Shown here piece after piece: positions 17,473 through 26,448 of a stretch of DNA of 64,000 bases. A model generated the notes under the pieces. It was not told where the DNA came from and searched no databases. It saw nothing but the letters and a program-made list of their open reading frames with translations. The position numbers and the translations under genes were made by a program. The stretch's first letter is position 1; every line of letters starts with the position of its first letter. The DNA comes from Antricoccus suffuscus (lineage in GTDB: Bacteria; Actinomycetota; Actinomycetes; Mycobacteriales; Antricoccaceae), in NCBI RefSeq assembly GCF_003003235.1, contig NZ_PVUE01000012.1:62001-126000 (forward strand), given 5' to 3'.

Positions 17473-18141
17473 ATGAGCGACCGACAAACCTACGGAGCGC
17501 CGCACCGCATGAGCTCAGCCCAGTTGAAAAACCAGGCCCACCACACGCCTGCGTCCTTCGACGAGACCGCCGACAGCGCCGACTCCGCGCCAGCTTGGGT
17601 ACCACCCACGTGGGACGAAGTTGTCCGCGAGCACTCGGCCCGTGTTTACCGCCTTGCCTACCGGCTATCGGGCAACCAGCAGGACGCCGAGGACCTGACT
17701 CAGGAGACTTTTATCCGGGTCTTCCGGTCGCTCGCCAACTTCCAGCCTGGCACGTTCGAGGGGTGGATGCATCGCATCACTACCAACCTCTTTCTGGACA
17801 TGGCTCGCCGCAAGCAGCGCATCCGGTTCGATCACCTCGCTGACGAGGCGGAACGCTTGCCGAGCGCCGAGATCGGCCCGGAGGGTATCTTCGATGCGAG
17901 CCACATGGATGCCGACATCCAAGACGCGCTCGACGATCTACCGCCGGACTTCCGGGCAGCCGTCGTACTCTGTGACATAGAAGGTTTGAGTTACGAGGAG
18001 ATCGCCAGCACCCTGGGGATCAAGCTCGGCACAGTGCGCAGTCGCATCCACCGTGGCCGCGTGCAGTTGCGTGAAGCGTTAGCGCACCGAGCGCCGCGCC
18101 GGATGCGCCAAGCGGCCGATGTAGAGGAGGGCGCCGAATGA
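17473..18141 (+). CDS. sigE: ECF RNA polymerase sigma factor SigE
   Basis: 222 residues. Region 2: [30 protein letters not shown] and [17 protein letters not shown]; region 4: [41 protein letters not shown], with the region-4 helix-turn-helix at the end. An N-terminal disordered extension of about 55 residues precedes region 2. Controls the envelope-stress response in the mycobacterial system, and the gene order sigE-rseA-htrA-tatB is preserved here. A candidate ECF promoter lies just upstream; the stop overlaps the anti-sigma ATG (ATGA, 18138), so the two proteins are translationally coupled. Confidence 0.95.
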   Translation: MSDRQTYGAPHRMSSAQLKNQAHHTPASFDETADSADSAPAWVPPTWDEVVREHSARVYRLAYRLSGNQQDAEDLTQETFIRVFRSLANFQPGTFEGWMHRITTNLFLDMARRKQRIRFDHLADEAERLPSAEIGPEGIFDASHMDADIQDALDDLPPDFRAAVVLCDIEGLSYEEIASTLGIKLGTVRSRIHRGRVQLREALAHRAPRRMRQAADVEEGAE

Positions 18142-18704
18142 ACCGGGCGGATACGCACCTCTCCACCGAAGCCCTCGCCGCATACGTCGACGGGGAGCTT
18201 GCACCGGGCCCGAAGGCCCGTGCAGCCGAGCACATCGCCGGTTGTCTCGAGTGCGGTTTTGCCGTCGGTGTCCAGGCCCAGACCAAAGAGTCACTGAGTT
18301 CGTCATCCGGCACGTTCGCCGTGCCGTCTGGATTACTGGCTAAGTTGGGCAAGATCCCGTACGACGTTGAACTACCGCACGATCGGCCCACGGCGTCCGG
18401 GATGTCGATGAGCGGTGGCGGCGTCTTCGAATTTTCGGTGGCCGCGCCTGCCGTGGCGCGTGAATCTATGCCGCGCCCAGAACACCCGTCCGAGCCGGCG
18501 AAGAGATCCCGGCTCGGTGAGATGCGTCGCGCTCGCCACTTCAACCGTGGTGCGGCGCTTATTGCTTTGGGTGTGGGTCTCACTCTGAGCCCGACGATGC
18601 TCGGAGGCAATGGTCACATCGTCTCCACTCACGATGAGCCGCTTCCGAGTTCTGTCGTCGGGATAGTGTCCGGTCAGTCCGGGGCGCCCGCGACCCACGG
18701 CTGA
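18138..18704 (+). CDS. rseA: Zinc-associated anti-sigma factor (RseA-like)
   Basis: 188 residues. The N-terminal zf-HC2/ZAS motif has H32, C36 and C39 (H-x3-C-x2-C), the zinc site that binds ECF sigma factors and can respond to redox. A hydrophobic stretch near residues 136-155 ([17 protein letters not shown]) may be a weak membrane helix, although mycobacterial RseA is described as largely cytoplasmic. Coupled to sigE by a four-base overlap. Expected to hold SigE inactive until stress. Confidence 0.88.
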   Translation: MNRADTHLSTEALAAYVDGELAPGPKARAAEHIAGCLECGFAVGVQAQTKESLSSSSGTFAVPSGLLAKLGKIPYDVELPHDRPTASGMSMSGGGVFEFSVAAPAVARESMPRPEHPSEPAKRSRLGEMRRARHFNRGAALIALGVGLTLSPTMLGGNGHIVSTHDEPLPSSVVGIVSGQSGAPATHG

Positions 18705-18708
18705 CAGA

Positions 18709-18735
18709 ATCCAAGCCAACGCAGATCCAAGCCAA
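18709..18735 (+). repeat. Short direct repeat between rseA and htrA
   Basis: ATCCAAGCCAA occurs at 18709-18719 and again at 18725-18735, with a third partial GCAGATCCA copy directly after. The 166-bp gap also contains GGGACG-gca-CGTCCC (18804-18818) and the htrA ribosome site GGGAGGA. Function unknown; possibly a regulatory array for htrA. Confidence 0.45.
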
Positions 18736-18870
18736 GCAGATCCACGCGAAGGCAAATTCCGGCCGAAGGCAACCGCTCGCCCAGCTGCTGCGTCAGAGCG
18801 GGCGGGACGGCACGTCCCCTCGACAGTGATGCATGATTGAGGCGCACTCGATCCGGGAGGACACTTTTCT

Positions 18871-20751
18871 ATGTCGAACGACGATCAGTCACAGTCTGAT
18901 CGCGCCGCAGAGCCCGTCACACCAAGCGATGCCGCCGATGGTTCCACCGACTCCGGTGGTGCGAGCCCTGGACATCTCGGGACGCCGCGGGCCCAGGGTG
19001 GGGCAGTGAACTCAGACTCTCGATCGTCGCAGACCGTTTCCGCGCAGAGCCTGCCACCACTCGCGCAAGACTCTTCTTCCCCGCCCCAATCTTCGCAATC
19101 TTCACAGCCTTCCCAGTCCCAGGCGTCCCAGTCGCAGTCCTATCCGGCTACTCCGGGCGATCCGCAGCCGCGCTGGCAGTCCGGTCCGCCGCGGCCGTCC
19201 TCTCCGCAGCCGCTGCCGGCGCCCGCGCCACCCCAGTCGGCCCCGGGTCCGACGATCGACTTTGGGCGCCCCCAGGGTGTCGCGGGCAGTTTCGTGCAGC
19301 GCCCGCCGCAGCGACCGCGCGGCCACCGTCAAGCACCGCCACCACCCGCGGTTGCGCAAGCGTTCGGTCGCCCGCCTTCGGCAAGTGGATCGTTCGCTCC
19401 CGGAAACCGTCCAGCCCCGCGTCCATCGGCCCCGGTGCCGCCCGTGCCGCCGGCGTACCGGGCCGCCTTCGGCCGTCCGCAGGATGCCGCCGACTTGCAG
19501 CGCCCGCCTGGTGAGAAGCCCTATGGCCTACAGATCCGCGAGTCTCCCTGGTGGAAACCTGATGCGCCACGCGATCCCTGGCGCGACCCGCGGTCCGCTG
19601 CCAGCCTCACCGCGCCAACCAGCGAGTCCGCGGAGCCGGTCGACGAGGGCATCCTCGACACGGACAAGAAGCGCCGCCGGCGGATTCGGGTACGCGACCT
19701 GCCAATCCGGCTGGGCGTCGTACTCGGCATCTGTGCATTGATTCTCGGGTTGGCCGGAGGCGCCACAGGATTCTTCTTGGCAAAGAAGGCCGCCGAGTCC
19801 CCGTTGACCAAGGCCGAGCCGCAGTACCAGAAGGCCGCCGATGCGCCGCCACCGTCGGACATCGCAGGGGTCGCGGACAAGGTGCAGCCATCGGTCGTGT
19901 CGATCGACGTCATCGCCGGCAACACCGGTGCGACCGGCTCTGGAGTCGTCATCGAGGCAGATGGCTACATCCTCACCAACAACCACGTCGTTTCGATGGC
20001 CGCGACGAGCGATCAAGCCAAGATCAGCGTGCATTTCGTTGACGGCAGTATCAGTCCGGGAAAGATCGTGGGACGTGACCAGAAGTCCGACCTCGCGGTC
20101 ATCAAGGTCGACAAGCCCGGATTGGTCCCGATCGAAATCGGTAAGTCCGCCAAGTTGCATGTCGGCGACGAGGTCGTCGCATTTGGGTCGCCGCTCGGTT
20201 TGGCCGGCACCGTCACCTCGGGCATTGTCTCGGCACTCAACCGGCCGATGCACCTGAGCGGTGAGGGAAGCGACTCTGATGCCTATATCCTCGCCGTACA
20301 GACCGACGCCGCGATCAACCACGGCAACTCCGGCGGCGCGCTGGTCGACGCCAACGGCTCGTTGATCGGCATCAACAGCGCGATCGCCAGTTCGGATGCG
20401 CAAGGCGGCAGCATCGGTCTCGGGTTCGCAATTCCGGTCGACTACGCAATTCAGGTAGCCGACAGCATCATCAAGACTGGGAAGGTCGAGCACGGCGACC
20501 TACAGCTTGCCGCGCAGTCCGTGACTGACGGCAGCCAGAACGGCGCGTTGATCGTTCGGGTCGACGCTGGCGGCGCGGCGGACAAGGCTGGGTTAAAGGC
20601 CAAGGACGTCATCGTCCAAGCGGGGGATACCAAGGTCACGGCCGTGGCGGACCTGATGGCCGTTGCCTATCTGCATAAGCCCGGCGATAAGCTGATGCTC
20701 AAGGTCATCTCGGGCGGCACCGCAAAAGACGTCGAAGTCACTCTTGGGTAA
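18871..20751 (+). CDS. htrA: Membrane-anchored HtrA-family serine protease with PDZ domain
   Basis: 626 residues. A cytoplasmic region of about 275 residues is extremely Pro/Ser/Gln-rich and disordered, then one membrane helix at about 281-304, then an extracytoplasmic trypsin-like domain with catalytic triad H372 (ILTNNHVV), D407 (KSDLAV) and S487 (GNSGGAL), and a C-terminal PDZ domain (residues about 545-620, AADKAGLKAKDVIVQ). Degrades or refolds damaged envelope proteins. It follows sigE-rseA and precedes tatB as in mycobacteria. ATG 18871 is preceded by GGGAGGA. Confidence 0.95.
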   Translation: MSNDDQSQSDRAAEPVTPSDAADGSTDSGGASPGHLGTPRAQGGAVNSDSRSSQTVSAQSLPPLAQDSSSPPQSSQSSQPSQSQASQSQSYPATPGDPQPRWQSGPPRPSSPQPLPAPAPPQSAPGPTIDFGRPQGVAGSFVQRPPQRPRGHRQAPPPPAVAQAFGRPPSASGSFAPGNRPAPRPSAPVPPVPPAYRAAFGRPQDAADLQRPPGEKPYGLQIRESPWWKPDAPRDPWRDPRSAASLTAPTSESAEPVDEGILDTDKKRRRRIRVRDLPIRLGVVLGICALILGLAGGATGFFLAKKAAESPLTKAEPQYQKAADAPPPSDIAGVADKVQPSVVSIDVIAGNTGATGSGVVIEADGYILTNNHVVSMAATSDQAKISVHFVDGSISPGKIVGRDQKSDLAVIKVDKPGLVPIEIGKSAKLHVGDEVVAFGSPLGLAGTVTSGIVSALNRPMHLSGEGSDSDAYILAVQTDAAINHGNSGGALVDANGSLIGINSAIASSDAQGGSIGLGFAIPVDYAIQVADSIIKTGKVEHGDLQLAAQSVTDGSQNGALIVRVDAGGAADKAGLKAKDVIVQAGDTKVTAVADLMAVAYLHKPGDKLMLKVISGGTAKDVEVTLG

Positions 20752-20824
20752 TGACGCGCCGCTGATTTCGGGGGATACTGTTGCCGTGGGATTGTCTGCT
20801 GGCGACGGTAAGTAGCGAGGGAAC

Positions 20825-21208
20825 ATGTTCAGTTCGGTGGGTTGGGGTGAGATCCTCACGCTTTTGGTCGCTGCGCTGTTCATCTTCGGTCCGGATAAGT
20901 TGCCCGGCGCCGCCAAGCAGGCGAAGGACGCGCTTAAAGGCGTGCGCAAGCAGCTCACGGGAGCTCGCAAACAGATCCAGGACGAGTTTGCCGACGTCGC
21001 GCCCAACTTCGACCCGACGATGCTCAACCCGAAAGAGTTCATCCGCCGCAACCTGTTCGACGACGATGACGATGAACCGGTTACCAGCAACGTGATGCAA
21101 GATGCGACACCGACTCCGGCTCGCGTGCCAGACGCTGCGCACACGCCCACCGCGATTCAGGCCGTGCTCCCCAACAAGCCGGTCCTGTACGACGAAGAGA
21201 CTACCTAG
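20825..21208 (+). CDS. tatB: Sec-independent translocase subunit TatB
   Basis: 127 residues. N-terminal membrane helix GWGEILTLLVAALFIFGPDKLPG (residues about 6-28) with the conserved Gly-Pro hinge, then an amphipathic helix (AAKQAKDALKGVRKQL) and a long charged, partly disordered tail. The length and hinge fit TatB more than TatA. TatB with TatC binds twin-arginine signal peptides. Ends 41 bp before the convergent mrp gene. Confidence 0.9.
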   Translation: MFSSVGWGEILTLLVAALFIFGPDKLPGAAKQAKDALKGVRKQLTGARKQIQDEFADVAPNFDPTMLNPKEFIRRNLFDDDDDEPVTSNVMQDATPTPARVPDAAHTPTAIQAVLPNKPVLYDEETT

Positions 21209-21249
21209 AGCGGTCGACGTTCGGTGCGTCCCGGCGAGTGGCGGCGCGA

Positions 21250-22401
21250 CTAGAGTTTGCTGACCGGCGTAATCCCGAGCGACATCCCGGCCAGGCCACG
21301 TTCGCGCTGACCGAGTTTGGCGGCGATGTCGTGCAAGGCTGCGCCCGCGCCGGACTGCGGGTCGTCGAGTACGAGCGGCTTGCCCGAGTCTCCGCCTTCC
21401 CGAAGGCGTACGTCGATCGGCACCTGACCGAGCAACTGCACCCGAGTGCCTGTGGTCTCAGTGAGCGAGTCGGCGACCGCCTGGCCGCCGCCGCTGCCGA
21501 ACAGCTCGATCGCCTTACCGTTTGCGTCGTACACCGGACCGGACATATTTTCGATGACGCCCGCGATTTGCTGGTGCGTCTGCAGCGCGACGGCGCCGGC
21601 GCGCTCGGCCACCTCTCGGGCAGCCATCTGCGGGGTGGTCACGATGAGGAGCTCGGCGCTGGGCAGCAACTGAGCGATCGAGATCGCGACGTCACCGGTG
21701 CCCGGCGGCAGGTCGAGTAGCAGCACGTCCAGGTCGCCCCAGTAGACGTCCGCGAGGAACTGCTGCAGCGCCCGGTGAAGCATCGGGCCGCGCCATACGA
21801 CGGGCGCGTTGCCGGGGGTGAACATGCCGATCGAGATGACGGCCATGCCGTGCGCGCGCGGCGGCATGATCATGCCCTCAACCTGTGTCGGACGGGCCGT
21901 GACGCCGAGCATGCGGGGGACCGAGAAGCCGTAGATGTCGGCGTCGACCACACCCACGGACAGGCCTTGGGCCGCCATCGCAGCGGCCAGGTTGACCGTG
22001 ACGCTGGACTTGCCGACACCACCCTTGCCGGACGCGACGGCGTACACGCGGGTCAGAGAGCCGGGCTGGGCAAACGGAATCACCGGCTCGGCGGAGTCGC
22101 CACGCAACTGCTTACGCAGTTCGGTGCGTTGTTCGTCAGACATCACGTCGAAGTCGACCCGCACATCGGTGACGCCCGGGACGGTCGCGACCGCGTTGCT
22201 CACGTCACGCACCAGCGTGTCGCGCATCGGACACCCGCTCACGGTCAGCAGCACCGTCACGGCGACCGAACCGGAAGGATCGATATCGACGTTCTTGATC
22301 ATCCCGATTTCGGTGAGCGGACGTCGGATCTCCGGGTCGTTGACGGTCGCTAGAGCGGCGTTGATCTTGTCAGGGTCGACTGTGGTAGCACCGGATTGCA
22401 T
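21250..22401 (-). CDS. mrp: Mrp/ApbC-type Fe-S cluster carrier P-loop ATPase
   Basis: 383 residues from ATG 22401 (AAGGA upstream; the longer frame to 22437 is unlikely). N-terminal MIP18/DUF59 domain (VNDPEIRRPLTEIGMI, VTVLLTVSGCPMRDTL) fused to the ParA/MinD-type ATPase with deviant Walker A ASGKGGVGKSSVTVNLAAA and DLPPGTGD. In the segment after GVIENMSG, where E. coli Mrp has a cluster-binding CxxC, this protein has PVYDANGKAIELFG with no cysteine. Cluster transfer by the ATPase part is therefore in doubt; the DUF59 cysteine in SGCPMRD is retained. Confidence 0.92.
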   Translation of the reverse strand: MQSGATTVDPDKINAALATVNDPEIRRPLTEIGMIKNVDIDPSGSVAVTVLLTVSGCPMRDTLVRDVSNAVATVPGVTDVRVDFDVMSDEQRTELRKQLRGDSAEPVIPFAQPGSLTRVYAVASGKGGVGKSSVTVNLAAAMAAQGLSVGVVDADIYGFSVPRMLGVTARPTQVEGMIMPPRAHGMAVISIGMFTPGNAPVVWRGPMLHRALQQFLADVYWGDLDVLLLDLPPGTGDVAISIAQLLPSAELLIVTTPQMAAREVAERAGAVALQTHQQIAGVIENMSGPVYDANGKAIELFGSGGGQAVADSLTETTGTRVQLLGQVPIDVRLREGGDSGKPLVLDDPQSGAGAALHDIAAKLGQRERGLAGMSLGITPVSKL

Positions 22402-22521
22402 GAGCGTCCTTGAATTACGACAACGGGAACAACCCATGCTACGTCCGGGCGGATCGCCGTGCTCGCGCGACCGTCGGTGTTGCCCTTGTCTGCTGGGTCT
22501 TGCCGACTTGAGGGCCGGCCG

Positions 22522-23091
22522 CTAACCCTTTGTCTTCTTCGAGTCCTTGCTCGGCTTCCGCTCTCGATCTCGGTCGCCATCAGTCTCGGGCACCGCCAGC
22601 CGCGCGAGCTCAGAGCGCACGAAGTCGCGGGTAGCCAGCTCGCCGATCGCCAGTCGCAGGGCCGCGAGCTCACGAGCGAGAAACTCGGTGTCGGCCTTCG
22701 AGGCCACCGCCCGTGAGCGGTCCTCCTCGAGGGCTACCCGGTCCCGTGCCTCCTGGCGGTTCTGAGCCAGCAAGATGAGGGGCGCGGCGTACGCCGCCTG
22801 GGTCGAAAATGCCAGGTTGAGCAGGATAAACGGATAGACATCAAACTTCGCGCTGCCCACCGCGACGACGTTGTAGAGAATCCACGACACGACGATGACC
22901 GTCTGGATGAGCAGGAACCGCCCGGTTCCCATGAACCGCGCGATGGACTCGGAGACCTGACCTATCAGCTCGTTATCGATACCGATTCTGATCCGACGCT
23001 TCGCGCCCTTAGGACTGTCAAGCCGGTCGACTCGAGCCTGCCCGCGGGCACGCCCACGCCTCGTCCGCGGCTCGTCGTTACCCTCAGCCAT
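22522..23091 (-). CDS. DUF1003 membrane protein
   Basis: 189 residues. A basic N-terminal region is followed by two membrane helices (FLLIQTVIVVSWILYNVV and FDVYPFILLNLAFSTQAAYAAPLILLAQNRQ, about residues 59-110), the DUF1003 signature with its NRQEARDR end, and a charged coiled-coil-like tail. Start overlaps the end of the upstream MgtE/CBS gene by eight bases, so the two are co-translated. In mycobacteria the same pair (Rv1231c/Rv1232c) is adjacent. Function unknown; a link to divalent-cation handling is inferred from its partner. Confidence 0.9.
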   Translation of the reverse strand: MAEGNDEPRTRRGRARGQARVDRLDSPKGAKRRIRIGIDNELIGQVSESIARFMGTGRFLLIQTVIVVSWILYNVVAVGSAKFDVYPFILLNLAFSTQAAYAAPLILLAQNRQEARDRVALEEDRSRAVASKADTEFLARELAALRLAIGELATRDFVRSELARLAVPETDGDRDRERKPSKDSKKTKG

Positions 23092-24331
23092 CCTCGTCCT
23101 CCCGCCAGTCCTTCGGGAGCAGGTGATCGAGCAGGTCGTCGACGGTCACCGCGCCGAGTAGCCGGCCGATTTCGTCGATAACCGGCGCACCCACCAGGTT
23201 GTACGTTGCGAAATAGCGGGTGATCTCCGGCAGCGTCGCGCTCGGGCGCAACGGTTCGAGCGCGGTATCGGTGACGCTGCCGATGAGCTCCGAGGGCGGC
23301 TCGCGAAGGAGCCGCTGAATGTGTACGACGCCGAGGAACTTGCCGGTCGGCGTCGCGGACGGCGGCCGGGCGACGTACACCTGGCTGGCCAGTGCCGGAC
23401 TGAACTCCTCGCGGCGAACGATGGCCAGCGCCTCGGCGATCGTCGTGTCCGGGGGCAAGATCACCGGTTGGCTGGTCATGATTCCGCCCGCGGTGTCGTT
23501 GCTGTAGCCGAGGAGCTGTTCGACGGCCTGCGCCTCGTCCGGCTCCATCAGGCTCAGCAGCCGATCTCGATCCACGATCGTCATCTGACCGAGCAGGTCC
23601 GCGGCGTCGTCCGGATCCATCTCGCTGAGTACGTCGGCGGCGCGGTCCTCATCGAGGTTGGCGATGATTTCGCGCTGGTCGTCCTCCGGCAGTTCTTCGA
23701 GAATGTCCGCGAGTCGGTCGTCATCGAGGGCTTCGGCGATCTCCTGCCGTCGGCGGTCGGGAAGGTCGCGGATCCGGGCCGCGACGTCCGCAGCCTTCTG
23801 TTCCTCGAACTCCTCCAGCAGCGCGTGCGCTCCTTGCGGGTCCCGTTGGACAGCGATGCCGGAGATATCGTGCCAGTCGAGCTGGATGATGTGCCCGCGT
23901 CGCGGTGCGAGACGGCTGGCGCCGCGTTCGCGTACGGCGACTCGCATCAGCAGCCAGTCGCGTGCCCTGTTTTGTTCCATCGCCACATCGACCAGCAGCG
24001 CTTGCTTTCCGCTGGACTTCACCGTGACGGTGCGATCCAGCAGCTGTGCCATCACCAGTAGCTCCTGGGGGCGTTGCTCGAACCGTCGTACGCTGACCGT
24101 CCCCGACGACAACACGAGTGCGTGGGTATCAACCGAGGTCATCCGGGAGATGGGTACGAAGGATTGTCGGCCGCGACTGATCTCGACGACCAGACCGACG
24201 ACGCGAGCCGGGGTAGCGTCCGTGCGCAGCGTGACGACGATGTCCCGGATCTTGCCCACTCGATCGCTGAGCGGCCCATATACCGGTAGCCCGGCGAGCC
24301 GGGTCAGATAGACGCGTGAAGTGGAAGTCAC
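23084..24331 (-). CDS. Soluble MgtE-N/CBS domain protein with PRC-like N-terminus
   Basis: 415 residues, no membrane helix. N-terminal PRC-barrel-like segment (VYLTRLAGLPVYGPLSDRVGKIRDIVV), then the superhelical MgtE intracellular N domain (repeats such as EALDDDRLADILEELPEDDQ and DRAADVLSEMDPDDAADLLG), then a CBS pair (GGIMTSQPVILPPDTTIAEAL and VGAPVIDEIGRLLGAVTVDDLLDHLLP). In MgtE channels these acidic domains sense Mg2+ and gate the pore; here the pore is missing. It may act through the co-translated DUF1003 membrane protein. Divergent from the kinase at 24407. Confidence 0.88.
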   Translation of the reverse strand: MTSTSRVYLTRLAGLPVYGPLSDRVGKIRDIVVTLRTDATPARVVGLVVEISRGRQSFVPISRMTSVDTHALVLSSGTVSVRRFEQRPQELLVMAQLLDRTVTVKSSGKQALLVDVAMEQNRARDWLLMRVAVRERGASRLAPRRGHIIQLDWHDISGIAVQRDPQGAHALLEEFEEQKAADVAARIRDLPDRRRQEIAEALDDDRLADILEELPEDDQREIIANLDEDRAADVLSEMDPDDAADLLGQMTIVDRDRLLSLMEPDEAQAVEQLLGYSNDTAGGIMTSQPVILPPDTTIAEALAIVRREEFSPALASQVYVARPPSATPTGKFLGVVHIQRLLREPPSELIGSVTDTALEPLRPSATLPEITRYFATYNLVGAPVIDEIGRLLGAVTVDDLLDHLLPKDWREDEDG

Positions 24332-24406
24332 GTTGGAAGGTTACCGACCGCAAGATGTGGCGCGCCTTCCATCGGCGTAATTCGGTGTGAATCGTGTCGC
24401 CACCCT

Positions 24407-26299
24407 ATGCTGGACCCCATGTCTTCATTGCCCGAGATCGCCGGATTGTCCGACCTTTCGGTGATCGGACAAGGCGGCAGTGGTGTGGTCTACCGGGGGA
24501 TCCAGGACCAGCTGCGCCGAGTGGTGGCGGTCAAGCTCTTGGCAACTCGGCTCGATGCGACGACCGCCGAACGATTCGCCCGTGAGGGACACGCGCTCGG
24601 CATGGTCTCCGGTCACCCCAACATTGTGCCGGTCTACCTCGCCGATACGACGTCTGCGGGCGAGCCCTACCTCGTCATGCAGCTGTGCGAGGGCGGTGCA
24701 CTGTCGGATCGAGTCGAGTACGGCGGGCCGATGCCGTACGCCGAAGTCCTCGATCTCGGCGTACGGATGTGCGGTGCGCTGCAGACCGCACACGACGCGG
24801 GCATCTTGCACCGAGACATCAAGCCGGCGAACGTGCTCTTCGACGGGTACGGCGTACCGCGGCTCGCTGATTTCGGGCAGGCCCAGCACGCGGACGTGCG
24901 GTTGACGCGCACGGGTGAGGTCGTCGCGACGCCCGGCTTCGCCGCCCCCGAGGTGCTGCGTGGTGCGCCGGCGACCGCGCGCTCGGACGTCTACTCGCTC
25001 GCGACGACACTGCTGGCGGCACTGTTGGGACACGCGCCGTTCACCAAGGACACCGACGAAAACATCGCCGCGACGCTGCTGCGAGTCGTGCAAGACCCAC
25101 CGCCGGATGCTCGAGTGCTCGGCGTACCGGATCAGGTGGCATGGCTGCTTGAGCACGCCATGGACAAGGAACCGCAGGGTCGCCCGTCCAGCGCCGGGGA
25201 GTTCGGTCAGGCACTGCAAGGAGTCCAGATGGCGTTGGGGCTGGCGCAGACGCCGCTGATCATCGCCGCCCGCCCCGCGACCGGCGTCCTACCGCACCGC
25301 GACGGAAGGCAGCCGACGCGCGAGTTTCCGTCGAACGGTACGACGCAGGCGCGGCCGGGCCCGCAACAGACCATGGTCGCGCCGCAGTACTCCTCCGCCC
25401 CGCGCTCGGGCACGGCACCGCTGCATGCCCCCATCAATCCCGGTCCGCCCGGGATCTCCCCGAAGCCGAGAAGATCAGGTGCGACGAAGTGGATTATCAG
25501 CGGCGTCGCGCTACTCGTGGTCCTTGCGCTCGGAGTCTGGCTGACCGTGCTCGTCAACTCGCAGGCCGAGGTCAAGGCCGTCAGCAACCCCGGCGCGATC
25601 TTGGTCGGTGGCGCGGATTTCGGACCGGACTGGTCGGCAACCGACGGCGACAGCCTGGTCAGTAGCGTGCTCGGCTCCTTGCCCGAAGGGACGTGGGATA
25701 AGGACAACACGCCCAGCCCCAGCTCGCTGATGGACTGCATCGATGTCACATTCGACGGCGTGAAGAGCGCGAAGGCCTCCGCGATGTACGTGAAGAAAGG
25801 TCTCGAGCCCCCGGCCAACAAGGATGCGGCCAAAAAGGGTGCACATTATCTGATGGGCCGCTCCGAGGCGCTGCTAACCGACAGCGACAAGTCCGCGTCT
25901 GACATCGTCGAAGCATTCTCGAGTCCTGGGTTCGACACCTGCCTGGACGAGGCACGCAACATCGGTGTCACTGTCGCCAACGAGTCCACGATGTACAACG
26001 CCACGCCGAAGCTCGACGTGCCGTATACAGCCGAGAATGCAAACGCCGATATCCCGGACGTAGTCACGATGCAGTCGAGGTCCGTCGCGATCGTGCTGTC
26101 GCAACGGGCCGGCGACAGCGAAGTGTCGACGGACAACAACGGCGACCCGAAGGCGGCCGGTTACCGCTACGTGACGATTCTGGCGATGAGCGCCGGCAAG
26201 TCGCTCGTCATATCGATCTTCCAGGGCGACCAGCAGGACCTGCCCGATGGGCTGCTCGACAACGTCGCCACCGCCTTCATCGGGAAGAGCACGAAGTAG
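24407..26299 (+). CDS. Transmembrane serine/threonine protein kinase
   Basis: 630 residues. Kinase domain about 10-270: glycine loop GQGGSGVVY, K43 (VVAVKLL), catalytic HRDIKPANV with D137, DFG at D155, APE. A Pro/Arg-rich juxtamembrane linker (about 290-360) and one membrane helix at 362-384 lead to an extracytoplasmic domain of about 245 residues with a start GADFGPDWSATDGDS that I cannot assign firmly; it resembles the sensor domains of PknH-like kinases only in general layout. Starts ATG 24407 or 24419; neither has a clear ribosome site. Divergent from the MgtE/CBS gene. Confidence 0.9.
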   Translation: MLDPMSSLPEIAGLSDLSVIGQGGSGVVYRGIQDQLRRVVAVKLLATRLDATTAERFAREGHALGMVSGHPNIVPVYLADTTSAGEPYLVMQLCEGGALSDRVEYGGPMPYAEVLDLGVRMCGALQTAHDAGILHRDIKPANVLFDGYGVPRLADFGQAQHADVRLTRTGEVVATPGFAAPEVLRGAPATARSDVYSLATTLLAALLGHAPFTKDTDENIAATLLRVVQDPPPDARVLGVPDQVAWLLEHAMDKEPQGRPSSAGEFGQALQGVQMALGLAQTPLIIAARPATGVLPHRDGRQPTREFPSNGTTQARPGPQQTMVAPQYSSAPRSGTAPLHAPINPGPPGISPKPRRSGATKWIISGVALLVVLALGVWLTVLVNSQAEVKAVSNPGAILVGGADFGPDWSATDGDSLVSSVLGSLPEGTWDKDNTPSPSSLMDCIDVTFDGVKSAKASAMYVKKGLEPPANKDAAKKGAHYLMGRSEALLTDSDKSASDIVEAFSSPGFDTCLDEARNIGVTVANESTMYNATPKLDVPYTAENANADIPDVVTMQSRSVAIVLSQRAGDSEVSTDNNGDPKAAGYRYVTILAMSAGKSLVISIFQGDQQDLPDGLLDNVATAFIGKSTK

Positions 26300-26448
26300 A
26301 TCCTCTGTGGAGTCACCGGCCCGCGCCCTATTGCCGGTCGAGGTTTTGTGTTACTAACTAACGATATGACTTTGACCGCTATCGGGCGCCAGGATCGCGC
26401 GTTGGTGCAGAAGCCCAACTCCGAACCGTGAGCGTATAGGAGACACCG

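Noticed and set aside
26316-26339. Possible terminator after the kinase gene
   Set aside because: Only a six-base stem (ACCGGC/GCCGGT) with a long loop; too weak to call.
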